64,000 nucleotides of DNA from Paraburkholderia kururiensis (GTDB taxonomy: Bacteria > Pseudomonadota > Gammaproteobacteria > Burkholderiales > Burkholderiaceae), in the NCBI RefSeq assembly GCF_034424375.1, contig NZ_CP139965.1:930001-994000 (forward strand). Direction: 5' to 3'. The notes beneath the pieces are model-generated. The model ran no database searches. It was not told where the DNA came from and worked only from the letters and a program-made list of their open reading frames with translations. Below, piece after piece: positions 52,382 through 61,133 of this stretch; position 1 is the first letter of the stretch; each line of letters opens with the position of its first letter. Both the position numbers and the translations under genes were made by a program.

Positions 52382-53503
52382 ATGAACGTAGGTCTCGTAG
52401 GTTGGCGCGGAATGGTCGGCAGCGTCCTCATGCAACGCATGCAGGAAGAGCGTGATTTCGACCTCATCGAACCGGTGTTTTTCAGCACCAGCAACGCAGG
52501 CGGCGACGCGCCGTCGTTCGCGAAGAACGAGACGAAGCTCAAAGATGCCTCGAGCATCGACGACCTGAAGAAGTGCGACATCATCATCACCTGCCAGGGC
52601 GGCGACTACACGAACGACGTGTTTCCGAAGCTGCGCGCGGCGGGCTGGAACGGCTACTGGATCGACGCGGCTTCGTCGCTGCGCATGAAGGACGACGCGG
52701 TCATCATCCTCGACCCGGTCAACCTCGACGTCATCAAGGACGCGCTCGTCAAGGGCCAGAAGAACTTCATCGGCGGCAACTGCACGGTGAGCCTCATGCT
52801 CATGGCGCTGGGCGGCCTGTTCCGCGAAAACCTCGTGGACTGGATGACCGCGATGACCTACCAGGCGGCCTCCGGCGCTGGCGCGCAGAACATGCGCGAG
52901 CTGCTGCAGCAAATGGGCACGCTGTACGGCGCAGCGAAGGAAGACCTGGCAAACCCGTCGTCGGCCATTCTCGACATCGACCGCCGCGTGCTGGCCGCCA
53001 TGAACAGCGACCGCATGCCGGTGGACCACTTCGGCGTGCCGCTCGCCGGCTCGCTGATTCCGTGGATCGACAAGGACCTCGGCAACGGCATGTCGCGCGA
53101 AGAATGGAAGGGCGGCGCCGAAACCAACAAGATTCTGGGCAAGCCGGCCATGGGCCAGCCGGGCTCCATTCCCGTGGACGGACTGTGCGTGCGTATCGGC
53201 GCCATGCGCTGCCACTCGCAGGCGCTCACCATCAAACTGCGCAAGGACGTGCCGCTCGACGAAGTCAACAGCATCCTCGCTTCCGGCAACGATTGGGTGA
53301 AGGTGGTGCCGAACGAACGTGAAGCGTCGATGCGCGACCTGTCGCCTGCGGTGGTGACGGGCACGCTGACGGTGCCGGTGGGTCGCCTGCGTAAGCTCGC
53401 GATGGGCGGCGAATACCTGTCGGCGTTCACCGTGGGCGACCAACTGCTGTGGGGCGCGGCCGAACCGCTGCGCCGCATGCTTCGCATCCTGCTCGACAAG
53501 TAA
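52382..53503 (+). CDS. asd: Aspartate-semialdehyde dehydrogenase
   Basis: A 373-residue NADPH-dependent enzyme that reduces aspartyl phosphate to the semialdehyde, the branch point to lysine/diaminopimelate, threonine, methionine and isoleucine. Nucleotide start VGLVGWRGMVGSVL; catalytic Cys134 in GGNCTVSLML; later active-site histidine in RIGAMRCHSQALTI. AAGGG (52371-52375) is its ribosome site. Confidence 0.96.
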   Translation: MNVGLVGWRGMVGSVLMQRMQEERDFDLIEPVFFSTSNAGGDAPSFAKNETKLKDASSIDDLKKCDIIITCQGGDYTNDVFPKLRAAGWNGYWIDAASSLRMKDDAVIILDPVNLDVIKDALVKGQKNFIGGNCTVSLMLMALGGLFRENLVDWMTAMTYQAASGAGAQNMRELLQQMGTLYGAAKEDLANPSSAILDIDRRVLAAMNSDRMPVDHFGVPLAGSLIPWIDKDLGNGMSREEWKGGAETNKILGKPAMGQPGSIPVDGLCVRIGAMRCHSQALTIKLRKDVPLDEVNSILASGNDWVKVVPNEREASMRDLSPAVVTGTLTVPVGRLRKLAMGGEYLSAFTVGDQLLWGAAEPLRRMLRILLDK

Positions 53504-53542
53504 AGTAAACTACGCGCTTACGACGCGTAACCAACTTTCAAG

Positions 53543-53571
53543 AAGCGTCGCGCCAGTCGCGGCGCTTTTTT
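53543..53571 (+). terminator. Rho-independent terminator of asd
   Basis: Stem AAGCGTCGCG (53543-53552) with CGCGGCGCTT (one G-T pair) around a short loop, followed by six T (53566-53571). Confidence 0.88.
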
Positions 53572-53637
53572 ATTGTGCGCCGCGAATCCTTTCTCCATCC
53601 CCAACACAATCCGCGTGACGACGCGCAAACGATTCCA

Positions 53638-56325
53638 ATGATCGTTCGATTCGATTCCGTTGAACCCGCTCGTGCGGTTCGGTCCCGGAAGGCTGGCAGC
53701 CAGTTGCGCAGCAGCCTGGCTGCGGCCATCGCCGTGGCGTTGCTGGCGCCCGGCCTCTCGCACGCCGCGCCTGCTGCGTCTGCTGCGGGTATGAACGCTG
53801 GCGCGAGCGCACCTGGCGCCGCCAGTGTGGCGACCGCAGCCGCTGCCGGCGCTGCCAGTCAATACACCGTGCGCCCCGGACAGTCGCTCAACGACGTGGC
53901 GATCGACGTCACGCAATCGCACGATCGCGCCACGCTCGCCCGCGCGGCGCGCGCGTTGTTCGACGCGAATCCGGCCGCGTTCATGGGCCACGATCCGAGT
54001 CGCCTGAAGCTGGGCGCTGTGCTCAATGTGCCCGCGCTCGACGCGACGGGCGCGCTTGCCGTGAGCGGTGCGGCGGCGGGGACCGCTGCGTCGGCCACTT
54101 CCGCGGCAGCTGCTACTGCGGCGAGCGCTGGCGCCATTTCCTCGCAGGCGGCGGGCGGTGCATCGCATGCGCAAGGACAGGCGGCCAACGCCATGGCCGG
54201 CACGGCTGCGTCGGCATCGGGTACTGCGACCTCGGCTCCCGCAGCGACGGGCGCCAGCGCCCCTGCCGGCGCCAATGGCTCGACACCCGCAGGGGCGTCG
54301 GCGCCTGCAACGGCTTCCGCTTCTCCTTCCGCTTCGTCCGCACCGGCAACATCCGCAACATCCGCAGCAGCCGTCCCCGGCCCAGCCGTGCCGGCCGCTA
54401 CCGCGAGCGGCACGCACGTCTGGAGCGGCGCGATTCAGCCTGCGGCGAGTGAGCCGACGGGCGCAGCGCCGGCCAGTGCTCCTTCTGCGTCCAGCGCATC
54501 CCGGGCTCAGCCGGCTACGCCGGCCGCCGCCGCGCAACCGGCTTCGCAAGCCCGCGTTCCGCTGTCCAGCCTCCAGCAATTGCTCGCACTGAAAAACCGG
54601 GTGCTGATGGAGTTGCAGAAGCATGGCATCGGCGCCGGGAAGTCCGTTCCGCAGAACACCGGTGCCGCTACGTCGGGTGCGGCGGCGCAAGCGCCCGTCG
54701 GCGGCGCGTCGCAGGGCGCGGTGAAACCCTCCAGCGATGTACCGGCTACCTCGACTCCAGCAACGGGTTCACGGGCTGCTGGCGGACAGTTCCAGTTGCC
54801 GCCCGTCGAGCCTGCCGTGGCGGCCGGCTTGGGCGCTGCAGTGGTGGCACTGATCGTCGGTTTCGCCGTTACCCGGCGTAAGCGTAAGGCGAAGACGGCA
54901 ATTGCCGATGACGGCGCGCCGTCGGCGCCCGATGGCGACAAAGTGCACGGCGAGGCACGGCGCGCAGCGGCGACGGGCGCGGGCCTCCTTGCCGCAGACG
55001 CCGCCGCGCACATGGCTCGCCAGAACGAAGAGGCCGCCGCTTCGGCGGGCGACGACGTCGTGCCGGAACTCGTGCCGACGCTCATGCCGGGCGGGGCGTC
55101 GTCGGATTCGGTGGTGTCCTCGAAGGCCGAGCCTGAAGGGCATGTGGACGATGTGGAAAGCAGCGGCGCTCGCGACGAAGAGGTGTCGGCCTACCGGCAC
55201 GAAGCCGCATTCGACTCTGCCACATCACACGAACACGCCGCACCCGGAGCGCAGGAGACCGGCCCCGAGTCGTTGGACCACGCAACAGAGGCGGCCAGCC
55301 TTGCGGCGGCAGCGGAACTAGGCGCCGACGCATTGCCGCCGACGCATTTCGACCTCGTCGGCACCCGTGAGCATGCGCAGTACGAGACGGAAGGCGAGAG
55401 CGAATTGGCTGCTCGACCTCACGCCGTCGAACCCCAAACGGTCGACGATGCGACCCGCGCCGCCAGCCTTGCCGCGGCCGCGGAGCTGGGCGCCGAGGCG
55501 TTGCCGCTGCGGGAACCGGAACCCCAGCAGGGCGCGATGGATGGCGTTCCGCCATTCGCACAGCCTGAAGACGCAAAGCTGAGCCAGCCGGAGCCGCCGC
55601 AGGATCAACACGCGGCAGCCGAGGCTCACGAAGGGCCGTCGGCCGCGCAAGTGGAGAGCACGTCCGCTGCTTCCGCGGAATCCGAAGCCTCCACGCAACC
55701 TGCACCGGCGTTCCCGCACGAAGCCGTCACGGCGCTGGGCAGCCTCGACATGCCGTTGCCGCCACGCGTCGAGCAGCCGTCGGATGCAGAGTCGGCGTCC
55801 GCACCGATCCCGCCCGTTTCGCGCCCGATCGCCTACGCCGGTTTGGCCGAGGCTTTGACCCGCGGAGCGAACGCGAGCGCCGCGCCGGCAGCGGAACCGT
55901 CCGAAACCGCTTCGGCAGGCGCCGCGCCGGAGTCGCTCTCGGTACAGCCCGTCGCATCGCCGGAGGCCACGGCGCAGCAGGCCGTTCCGGAGCCCGCATC
56001 GGCCCCGGCCACGGTGGCGAGCGAAATCGCCGCGGGCACGGCCGGCGCCGCGGCAGTGGCCGGGCTCGGTGCGGCCCGATTCGGCCCGCTGAAGCTCGAT
56101 TTCGACCTCGAATTGCCGCCCAGCCCCGCGCAGCCGCTGCCCGCGTTCACGCCGGAGCAACTGGCGAAGATCGCGCGCAACAAGCTGGAGCTTGCTTCCG
56201 AGTACATTCAGCTGGGCGACCTGGCGGGCGCACGCACGCTCATCAACGAGGTGATCGAATCGAACGATGCCGGCACGCGCGACGAAGCGCGCGCGTTGCT
56301 GTCCACCCTCGCTCCGTTGTCCTGA
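53638..56325 (+). CDS. fimV: FimV/HubP-family polar peptidoglycan-binding protein
   Basis: An 895-residue inner-membrane protein. A signal-like N-terminus (cleavage near LSHAAPA) is followed by a LysM-like domain (about 77-130; YTVRPGQSLNDVA, LKLGAVLNVP), a long Ala/Ser/Pro-rich periplasmic linker, one TM helix (about 400-420; AAVVALIVGFAVTRRKRK), an acidic cytoplasmic region with an internal duplication, and the C-terminal FimV TPR-like motif (ELASEYIQLGDLAGARTLINEVI). FimV/HubP organises the cell pole and type IV pili. The asd-fimV-truA order matches Pseudomonas. The start codon lacks a clear ribosome site. Confidence 0.87.
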   Translation: MIVRFDSVEPARAVRSRKAGSQLRSSLAAAIAVALLAPGLSHAAPAASAAGMNAGASAPGAASVATAAAAGAASQYTVRPGQSLNDVAIDVTQSHDRATLARAARALFDANPAAFMGHDPSRLKLGAVLNVPALDATGALAVSGAAAGTAASATSAAAATAASAGAISSQAAGGASHAQGQAANAMAGTAASASGTATSAPAATGASAPAGANGSTPAGASAPATASASPSASSAPATSATSAAAVPGPAVPAATASGTHVWSGAIQPAASEPTGAAPASAPSASSASRAQPATPAAAAQPASQARVPLSSLQQLLALKNRVLMELQKHGIGAGKSVPQNTGAATSGAAAQAPVGGASQGAVKPSSDVPATSTPATGSRAAGGQFQLPPVEPAVAAGLGAAVVALIVGFAVTRRKRKAKTAIADDGAPSAPDGDKVHGEARRAAATGAGLLAADAAAHMARQNEEAAASAGDDVVPELVPTLMPGGASSDSVVSSKAEPEGHVDDVESSGARDEEVSAYRHEAAFDSATSHEHAAPGAQETGPESLDHATEAASLAAAAELGADALPPTHFDLVGTREHAQYETEGESELAARPHAVEPQTVDDATRAASLAAAAELGAEALPLREPEPQQGAMDGVPPFAQPEDAKLSQPEPPQDQHAAAEAHEGPSAAQVESTSAASAESEASTQPAPAFPHEAVTALGSLDMPLPPRVEQPSDAESASAPIPPVSRPIAYAGLAEALTRGANASAAPAAEPSETASAGAAPESLSVQPVASPEATAQQAVPEPASAPATVASEIAAGTAGAAAVAGLGAARFGPLKLDFDLELPPSPAQPLPAFTPEQLAKIARNKLELASEYIQLGDLAGARTLINEVIESNDAGTRDEARALLSTLAPLS
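55276..55510 (+). repeat. Internal duplication in the acidic region of fimV
   Basis: A segment of about 22 codons reading ATEAASLAAAAELGADALP (about 55276-55341) recurs as ATRAASLAAAAELGAEALP (about 55444-55510). The two copies are diverged at synonymous sites. Confidence 0.75.
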
Positions 56326-56335
56326 CGTTCGCCGT

Positions 56336-57199
56336 ATGCGCATTGCCTTGGGAATCCAGTACGACGGCGCGGCGTTTTGCGGCTGGCAGTCGCAGCCGCA
56401 CGGACGCACGGTGCAGGACGAACTCGAACGCGCTTTGCTTGAGTTTGCGCAGACGCCCTTGCAGACCGTGGTGGCGGGACGCACGGATACAGGCGTCCAC
56501 GGCCTGGGCCAGGTGGTCCACTTCGAGACGGAGCTGGATCGTGCGTCGTTTTCGTGGGTCCGCGGCACGAACGCGTTCTTGCCGTCGACTGTCGCCGTGC
56601 AGTGGGCCAAGCCCATGCCCGAGGCGTTTCACGCACGTTTTTCGGCCTTCGAGCGCACCTACTACTACGTGCTGTATGTGCACCCCGTGCGTTCGCCGAT
56701 GCTTGCGGGCCGGGCTGGATGGATCCATACGCCGCTCGACGTCGACGCGATGCGCGAGGCTGCTGCCTGCCTGATCGGCGAGCACGATTTTTCGGCGTTC
56801 CGGTCCTCCGAGTGCCAGGCCAAGACGCCGGTGAAGCATCTGCATCAGATCGACATTCGACCGCAGGGCGACTTCATCCACTTTCGGTTTCGCGCGAACG
56901 CGTTCCTGCATCACATGGTGCGCAACCTGATGGGGTGCCTCGTCGCGGTGGGACGCGGACGTTATCCTGTGGCGTGGCTCGCGGAGGTTCTCGATAGCCG
57001 CGACCGCAACCGCGCCGCCCCCACGTTCATGCCGGAAGGGCTTTATCTGGCGCGCGTGGGCTATCCTGCCGAATTCGAGGTGCCTGGCCCGCACGCCGGC
57101 AGCGTGCCCTGGAGCGCCGTGTGGGCGGACGACGATGCGCCTCGTGCCGCCGCCGCGCTGAGCGCTCAACCCGAACAGCAGACAAGCGATCGATCATGA
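56336..57199 (+). CDS. truA: tRNA pseudouridine(38-40) synthase
   Basis: A 287-residue enzyme that isomerises U38-U40 in the tRNA anticodon arm. Start MRIALGIQYDGAAFCGWQSQ, catalytic Asp51 in AGRTDTGVHGLGQVVHF, later motif FLHHMVRNLMGCL. Only 10 nt after fimV, and overlapping trpF by four bases. Confidence 0.95.
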   Translation: MRIALGIQYDGAAFCGWQSQPHGRTVQDELERALLEFAQTPLQTVVAGRTDTGVHGLGQVVHFETELDRASFSWVRGTNAFLPSTVAVQWAKPMPEAFHARFSAFERTYYYVLYVHPVRSPMLAGRAGWIHTPLDVDAMREAAACLIGEHDFSAFRSSECQAKTPVKHLHQIDIRPQGDFIHFRFRANAFLHHMVRNLMGCLVAVGRGRYPVAWLAEVLDSRDRNRAAPTFMPEGLYLARVGYPAEFEVPGPHAGSVPWSAVWADDDAPRAAAALSAQPEQQTSDRS

Positions 57200-57909
57200 C
57201 GAACCCAGCCGCATCATCCGCCGAAGGTCGCGAGTCCAACGGCCAGCCAGCGCCGCGACATCGCACGCGGGTGAAGCTGTGCGGCCTCACGAAGCCGGAA
57301 GACGTGGAGCAGGCCGTTGAACTGGGCGCGGACGCCATCGGCCTCGTGTTCTACCCGAAGAGCCCGCGTTACGTCAGCATCGCTCAGGCCGTGGAGATGA
57401 TGCGCGACGTGCCGCCGTTTCTTTCGGTCGTCGGGCTCTTCGTCAACGCCACGCCCGAATGGATCGGCGAGGTGGCGAGCAACGTGCCGCTCACCCTGCT
57501 GCAGTTTCACGGCGACGAAACGCCCTCGCAATGCGAGACGCTCGCGGGCGTTGCCGGTTTGCCCTGGTTGCGCGCGCTGCGGGTCGCGGCCGATACTCGT
57601 CGGACCGATTTGCTAGAATCGGCGCTTAACTATTCATCAGCCAACGGTTTGCTGTTCGACGCGCTTGTCGAGGGCTACGGTGGCGGCGGGAAGGTTTTCG
57701 ATTGGTCACTTATCCCAGCAGAGCTCGCGCGTCGGGCCGTTTTGAGTGGTGGGTTGAACGCGCAAAACGTCGGTGAGGCGATCCGCCGTGTGCGTCCGTA
57801 TGCCGTCGATGTCTCCAGTGGCATCGAAGTGCCGGGCGTAAAGGGCGTGAAAGACCACGCCCGAATGGCGGCGTTCGTACGCGCAGTGCGCGAAGCGGAC
57901 GCGGGATGA
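57196..57909 (+). CDS. trpF: Phosphoribosylanthranilate isomerase
   Basis: A 237-residue TIM-barrel enzyme of tryptophan synthesis. General-base Cys in RVKLCGLTKPED, general-acid Asp in YAVDVSSGIEVPGVKG. The first 23 residues before the barrel are a nonconserved extension. ATG overlaps the truA stop (ATGA). Confidence 0.94.
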   Translation: MTNPAASSAEGRESNGQPAPRHRTRVKLCGLTKPEDVEQAVELGADAIGLVFYPKSPRYVSIAQAVEMMRDVPPFLSVVGLFVNATPEWIGEVASNVPLTLLQFHGDETPSQCETLAGVAGLPWLRALRVAADTRRTDLLESALNYSSANGLLFDALVEGYGGGGKVFDWSLIPAELARRAVLSGGLNAQNVGEAIRRVRPYAVDVSSGIEVPGVKGVKDHARMAAFVRAVREADAG

Positions 57910-57979
57910 TTTCAGGCGGTGAGGCATGGCCCGGCCCAACGAGCGCCAGGCGGCCGCACCCCTCACTTCAGAGTGACTC

Positions 57980-59173
57980 ATGTACAACTTGCCCGATGAA
58001 CGAGGCCATTTCGGCCAATATGGTGGCGTATTCGTCGCCGAAACGCTGATTCACGCGCTTTCCGAACTGCGCGAAGCCTACGCCAGATACAAGGACGATC
58101 CCGACTTCGTTGCCGAATACCGGCGCGAACTGAAGCATTTCGTCGGCCGGCCGTCTCCCATTTATCACGCCCAGCGCTGGAGCGAACTGCTCGGCGGCGC
58201 GCAGGTGTACCTCAAGCGCGAGGACCTGAACCATACCGGCGCCCACAAGGTGAACAACGTGATCGGCCAGGCGCTGCTCGCGCGGCGCATGGGCAAACCG
58301 CGCGTGATCGCCGAAACCGGGGCCGGCCAGCACGGCGTGGCCACGGCCACCATCGCGGCGCGCTTCGGCATGGAGTGCGTGGTCTACATGGGTTCCGAAG
58401 ACGTCCACCGGCAGGCCGCCAACGTCTATCGCATGAAGCTGCTCGGGGCGACCGTGGTGCCCGTGGAGTCGGGTTCACGCACGCTGAAGGACGCGCTCAA
58501 CGAAGCCATGCGCGATTGGGTGACGAACGTGGAGAACACGTTCTACATCATCGGCACGGTGGCGGGCCCGCATCCGTATCCGATGATGGTGCGCGACTTC
58601 CAGCGCGTGATCGGCGACGAATGCAAGGTGCAGATGCCCGAGATGACGGGCCGGCAGCCGGACACGGTGATCGCGTGCGTGGGCGGCGGGTCGAACGCGA
58701 TGGGCATTTTCTATCCGTACATCGACGACAACACCGTGCAACTGATCGGCGTGGAAGCCGCCGGCGACGGCATTGAAACCGGTCGCCACGCGGCATCGCT
58801 GATGGGCGGCTCGCCCGGCGTGCTGCACGGCAACCGCACGTATCTGCTGCAGGATGAGAACGGCCAGATCATCGAGACGCATTCGGTCTCGGCCGGTCTC
58901 GACTATCCGGGCGTGGGCCCCGAGCACGCGTGGCTCAAGGACAGCGGTCGCGCGCAATACGTGCCGATCACGGACGAAGAGGCGCTCAAGGCGTTCCACG
59001 ACTGCTGCCGCATCGAGGGCATCATTCCGGCGCTCGAGTCGAGCCATGCGCTGGCCTATGCCGCCAAACTGGCGCCGACGTTGCCGAAGGACAAGATCCT
59101 GCTGGTCAACCTGTCGGGCCGCGGCGACAAGGACATGCACACGGTCGCCGAGCGATCGGGCATCAAGTTCTGA
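57980..59173 (+). CDS. trpB: Tryptophan synthase beta chain
   Basis: A 397-residue PLP enzyme condensing indole and serine. PLP-lysine Lys90 in LNHTGAHKVNN, catalytic glutamate in AETGAGQHG, phosphate loop CVGGGSNAMG. Works in a complex with TrpA, whose gene lies beyond the methyltransferase gene. Confidence 0.96.
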   Translation: MYNLPDERGHFGQYGGVFVAETLIHALSELREAYARYKDDPDFVAEYRRELKHFVGRPSPIYHAQRWSELLGGAQVYLKREDLNHTGAHKVNNVIGQALLARRMGKPRVIAETGAGQHGVATATIAARFGMECVVYMGSEDVHRQAANVYRMKLLGATVVPVESGSRTLKDALNEAMRDWVTNVENTFYIIGTVAGPHPYPMMVRDFQRVIGDECKVQMPEMTGRQPDTVIACVGGGSNAMGIFYPYIDDNTVQLIGVEAAGDGIETGRHAASLMGGSPGVLHGNRTYLLQDENGQIIETHSVSAGLDYPGVGPEHAWLKDSGRAQYVPITDEEALKAFHDCCRIEGIIPALESSHALAYAAKLAPTLPKDKILLVNLSGRGDKDMHTVAERSGIKF

Positions 59174-59184
59174 GCGCCGCCGCG

Positions 59185-60129
59185 ATGCGCGACGAGTTCG
59201 AAGCGCCGCAACCGGAGCGCGAGCCGGCCGTGCCTGCCAATCAGGCGGGCGTGGCCGGTTCCGCGCCTGCGGGCATTCGTCTCCTGAACCGCGATTTTCT
59301 GACCGAAGCGGCGAGCCTGCCGGATGCGTCGATCGACCTGATCGTGGCCGACCCGCCTTACGGCCTCGGTAAAGACTACGGTAACGACTCGGACATGCGG
59401 TCCGGCGAGGAATTTCTCGTCTGGACGCGCCAGTGGCTCGAGCTGGCCGTTCCCAAGCTCAAGCCCACGGGCTCGCTGTACATCTTCTGCACCTGGCAGT
59501 ACGCGCCGGAAATCTTCTGCTTTCTGAAGACGAAGCTCACGATGGTCAACGAGATCATCTGGGACCGGCGCGTGCCGAGCATGGGCGGAACGACGCGCCG
59601 CTTCACGTCGGTACACGACAACATCGGCTATTTCGCGGTCTCGCGGGACTATTACTTCGATCTCGATCCCGTTCGCATTCCCTACGACGCCGCGACCAAG
59701 AAGGCCCGCTCGCGCAAGCTGTTCGAGGGCAGCAAGTGGCTGGAGCTTGGCTACAATCCAAAGGATGTCTGGTCGGTTTCGCGCCTGCATCGGCAGCATG
59801 CCGAGCGCGTGGACCATCCCACCCAGAAGCCTCTGGAAATCGTCGAGCGCATGGTGCTTGCCAGCTGCCCGCCCGGCGGCCGCGTGCTGGACCCGTTCAT
59901 GGGCAGCGGCACGACGGCTGTAGCCTGCGCGCGCCACGGTCGCGAGTTTGTCGGCTATGAAATCAACGAAAGTTACTGCGCGATTGCGCGGGAGCGCGTG
60001 AGCGCGGCAACGCCTGCAACCAGTGGGGGCGTGCCTGCTGCTGTGGCGGCCGTTGAGCAGCGTGTCATGGACGGCGAAGCCGCTGCCGCGGGCGCTGCTC
60101 GGGCCACTGAAGCGGAGTCCGAACCGTGA
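59185..60129 (+). CDS. Orphan DNA adenine methyltransferase (beta-class order) inside the trp operon
   Basis: A 314-residue N6-adenine (or N4-cytosine) DNA methyltransferase. The catalytic DPPYG motif is at residues 56-60 and the AdoMet-binding motif DPFMGSGTT at about 236-244, so the order is catalytic, target-recognition, AdoMet (beta class). No restriction endonuclease gene is adjacent. It starts 11 nt after trpB and ends 108 nt before trpA, same strand, so it is probably transcribed with them. From memory, a Burkholderia enzyme in this setting methylates GTWWAC; unverified for this protein. The last 45 residues are an Ala-rich tail. Confidence 0.87.
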   Translation: MRDEFEAPQPEREPAVPANQAGVAGSAPAGIRLLNRDFLTEAASLPDASIDLIVADPPYGLGKDYGNDSDMRSGEEFLVWTRQWLELAVPKLKPTGSLYIFCTWQYAPEIFCFLKTKLTMVNEIIWDRRVPSMGGTTRRFTSVHDNIGYFAVSRDYYFDLDPVRIPYDAATKKARSRKLFEGSKWLELGYNPKDVWSVSRLHRQHAERVDHPTQKPLEIVERMVLASCPPGGRVLDPFMGSGTTAVACARHGREFVGYEINESYCAIARERVSAATPATSGGVPAAVAAVEQRVMDGEAAAAGAARATEAESEP

Positions 60130-60237
60130 GCCTGAGCGCCGGCAGAAGCGGGCGGGCAGACCTGCTCGGTCGCCTGCCTGAAGCCGGGTGCCACCACGCG
60201 CGAAGTGTGCAGTAACCCCTTTCCAGAGAAAAATTCC

Positions 60238-61053
60238 ATGTCCCGTATCCAGAAGACCTTCGATGCACTCACCGCGCAGCGCCGCAAGGGGCTGATTCCG
60301 TTCATCACGGCGGGCGACCCCGATCCGAACCGCACCGTGGAATTCATGCACGCGCTTGCAGCGGGCGGCGCCGACGTGATCGAGCTCGGTGTGCCGTTTT
60401 CGGACCCGATGGCCGACGGCCCGGTGATCCAGCAGTCGTCGGAGCGCGCGCTCGCCAAGGGCGTGACGCTGCGTCACGTGTTGGCCGACGTGAAGCGCTT
60501 TCGCGAAAAGAACGGCACCACGCCGGTCGTCCTGATGGGCTACGCCAACCCGGTGGAGCGCATGGGCGTGGAGACGTTTGCCGCCGCCGCGAAGGACGCC
60601 GGTGTGGACGGCGTGCTGATCGTCGACTATCCGCCGGAAGAATCGGCGAATTTCGCCGAAAAGATGCGATCTTCTGGTATTGATCCGATCTTCCTGATCG
60701 CGCCCACTTCCACCGACGAGCGCATCGCCGAAGTCGGCCAGATCGCGAGCGGCTACGTCTATTACGTGTCGCTGAAGGGCGTGACCGGCGCCGGGCATCT
60801 GGACGTTTCCACCATCGAAGGTAAAATCGCGGCCATCAAGTCGCACGTACGCCTGCCGGTGGGCGTCGGCTTCGGCATCCGCGACGCGCAAACGGCGCGC
60901 GCGGTGGCCGAAGTGGCCGATGCCGTCGTGATCGGTAGCCGTATCGTGCAATTGCTGGAGCAGACCGCGCCCTCGGCGGCTGTCGGCGCCCTGACGCGCT
61001 TCATTACCGAAGTGCGCGAGGCCATCGACAGCGTGAGCGCAGCTGCACGGTAA
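60238..61053 (+). CDS. trpA: Tryptophan synthase alpha chain
   Basis: A 271-residue TIM-barrel enzyme that releases indole from indole-3-glycerol phosphate. Catalytic Glu in DVIELGVPFSDPMADGP with the catalytic Asp 11 residues later; phosphate-binding GFGIRDA. Separated from trpB by the methyltransferase gene; followed by accD 80 nt later. Confidence 0.95.
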   Translation: MSRIQKTFDALTAQRRKGLIPFITAGDPDPNRTVEFMHALAAGGADVIELGVPFSDPMADGPVIQQSSERALAKGVTLRHVLADVKRFREKNGTTPVVLMGYANPVERMGVETFAAAAKDAGVDGVLIVDYPPEESANFAEKMRSSGIDPIFLIAPTSTDERIAEVGQIASGYVYYVSLKGVTGAGHLDVSTIEGKIAAIKSHVRLPVGVGFGIRDAQTARAVAEVADAVVIGSRIVQLLEQTAPSAAVGALTRFITEVREAIDSVSAAAR

Positions 61054-61133
61054 AATTCGCCTTCACTTTCAACAGACTGCAGCCGGCTCCCCGGCAGCAG
61101 TGCTGCCCGAAGAAGGCTTACGAAGGAATCAGA

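Noticed and set aside
50774..53443. 889-codon open frame on the minus strand across leuB and asd
   Set aside because: Antisense shadow of leuB and asd with low-complexity Arg/His content; it also crosses the asd leader without any start signal.
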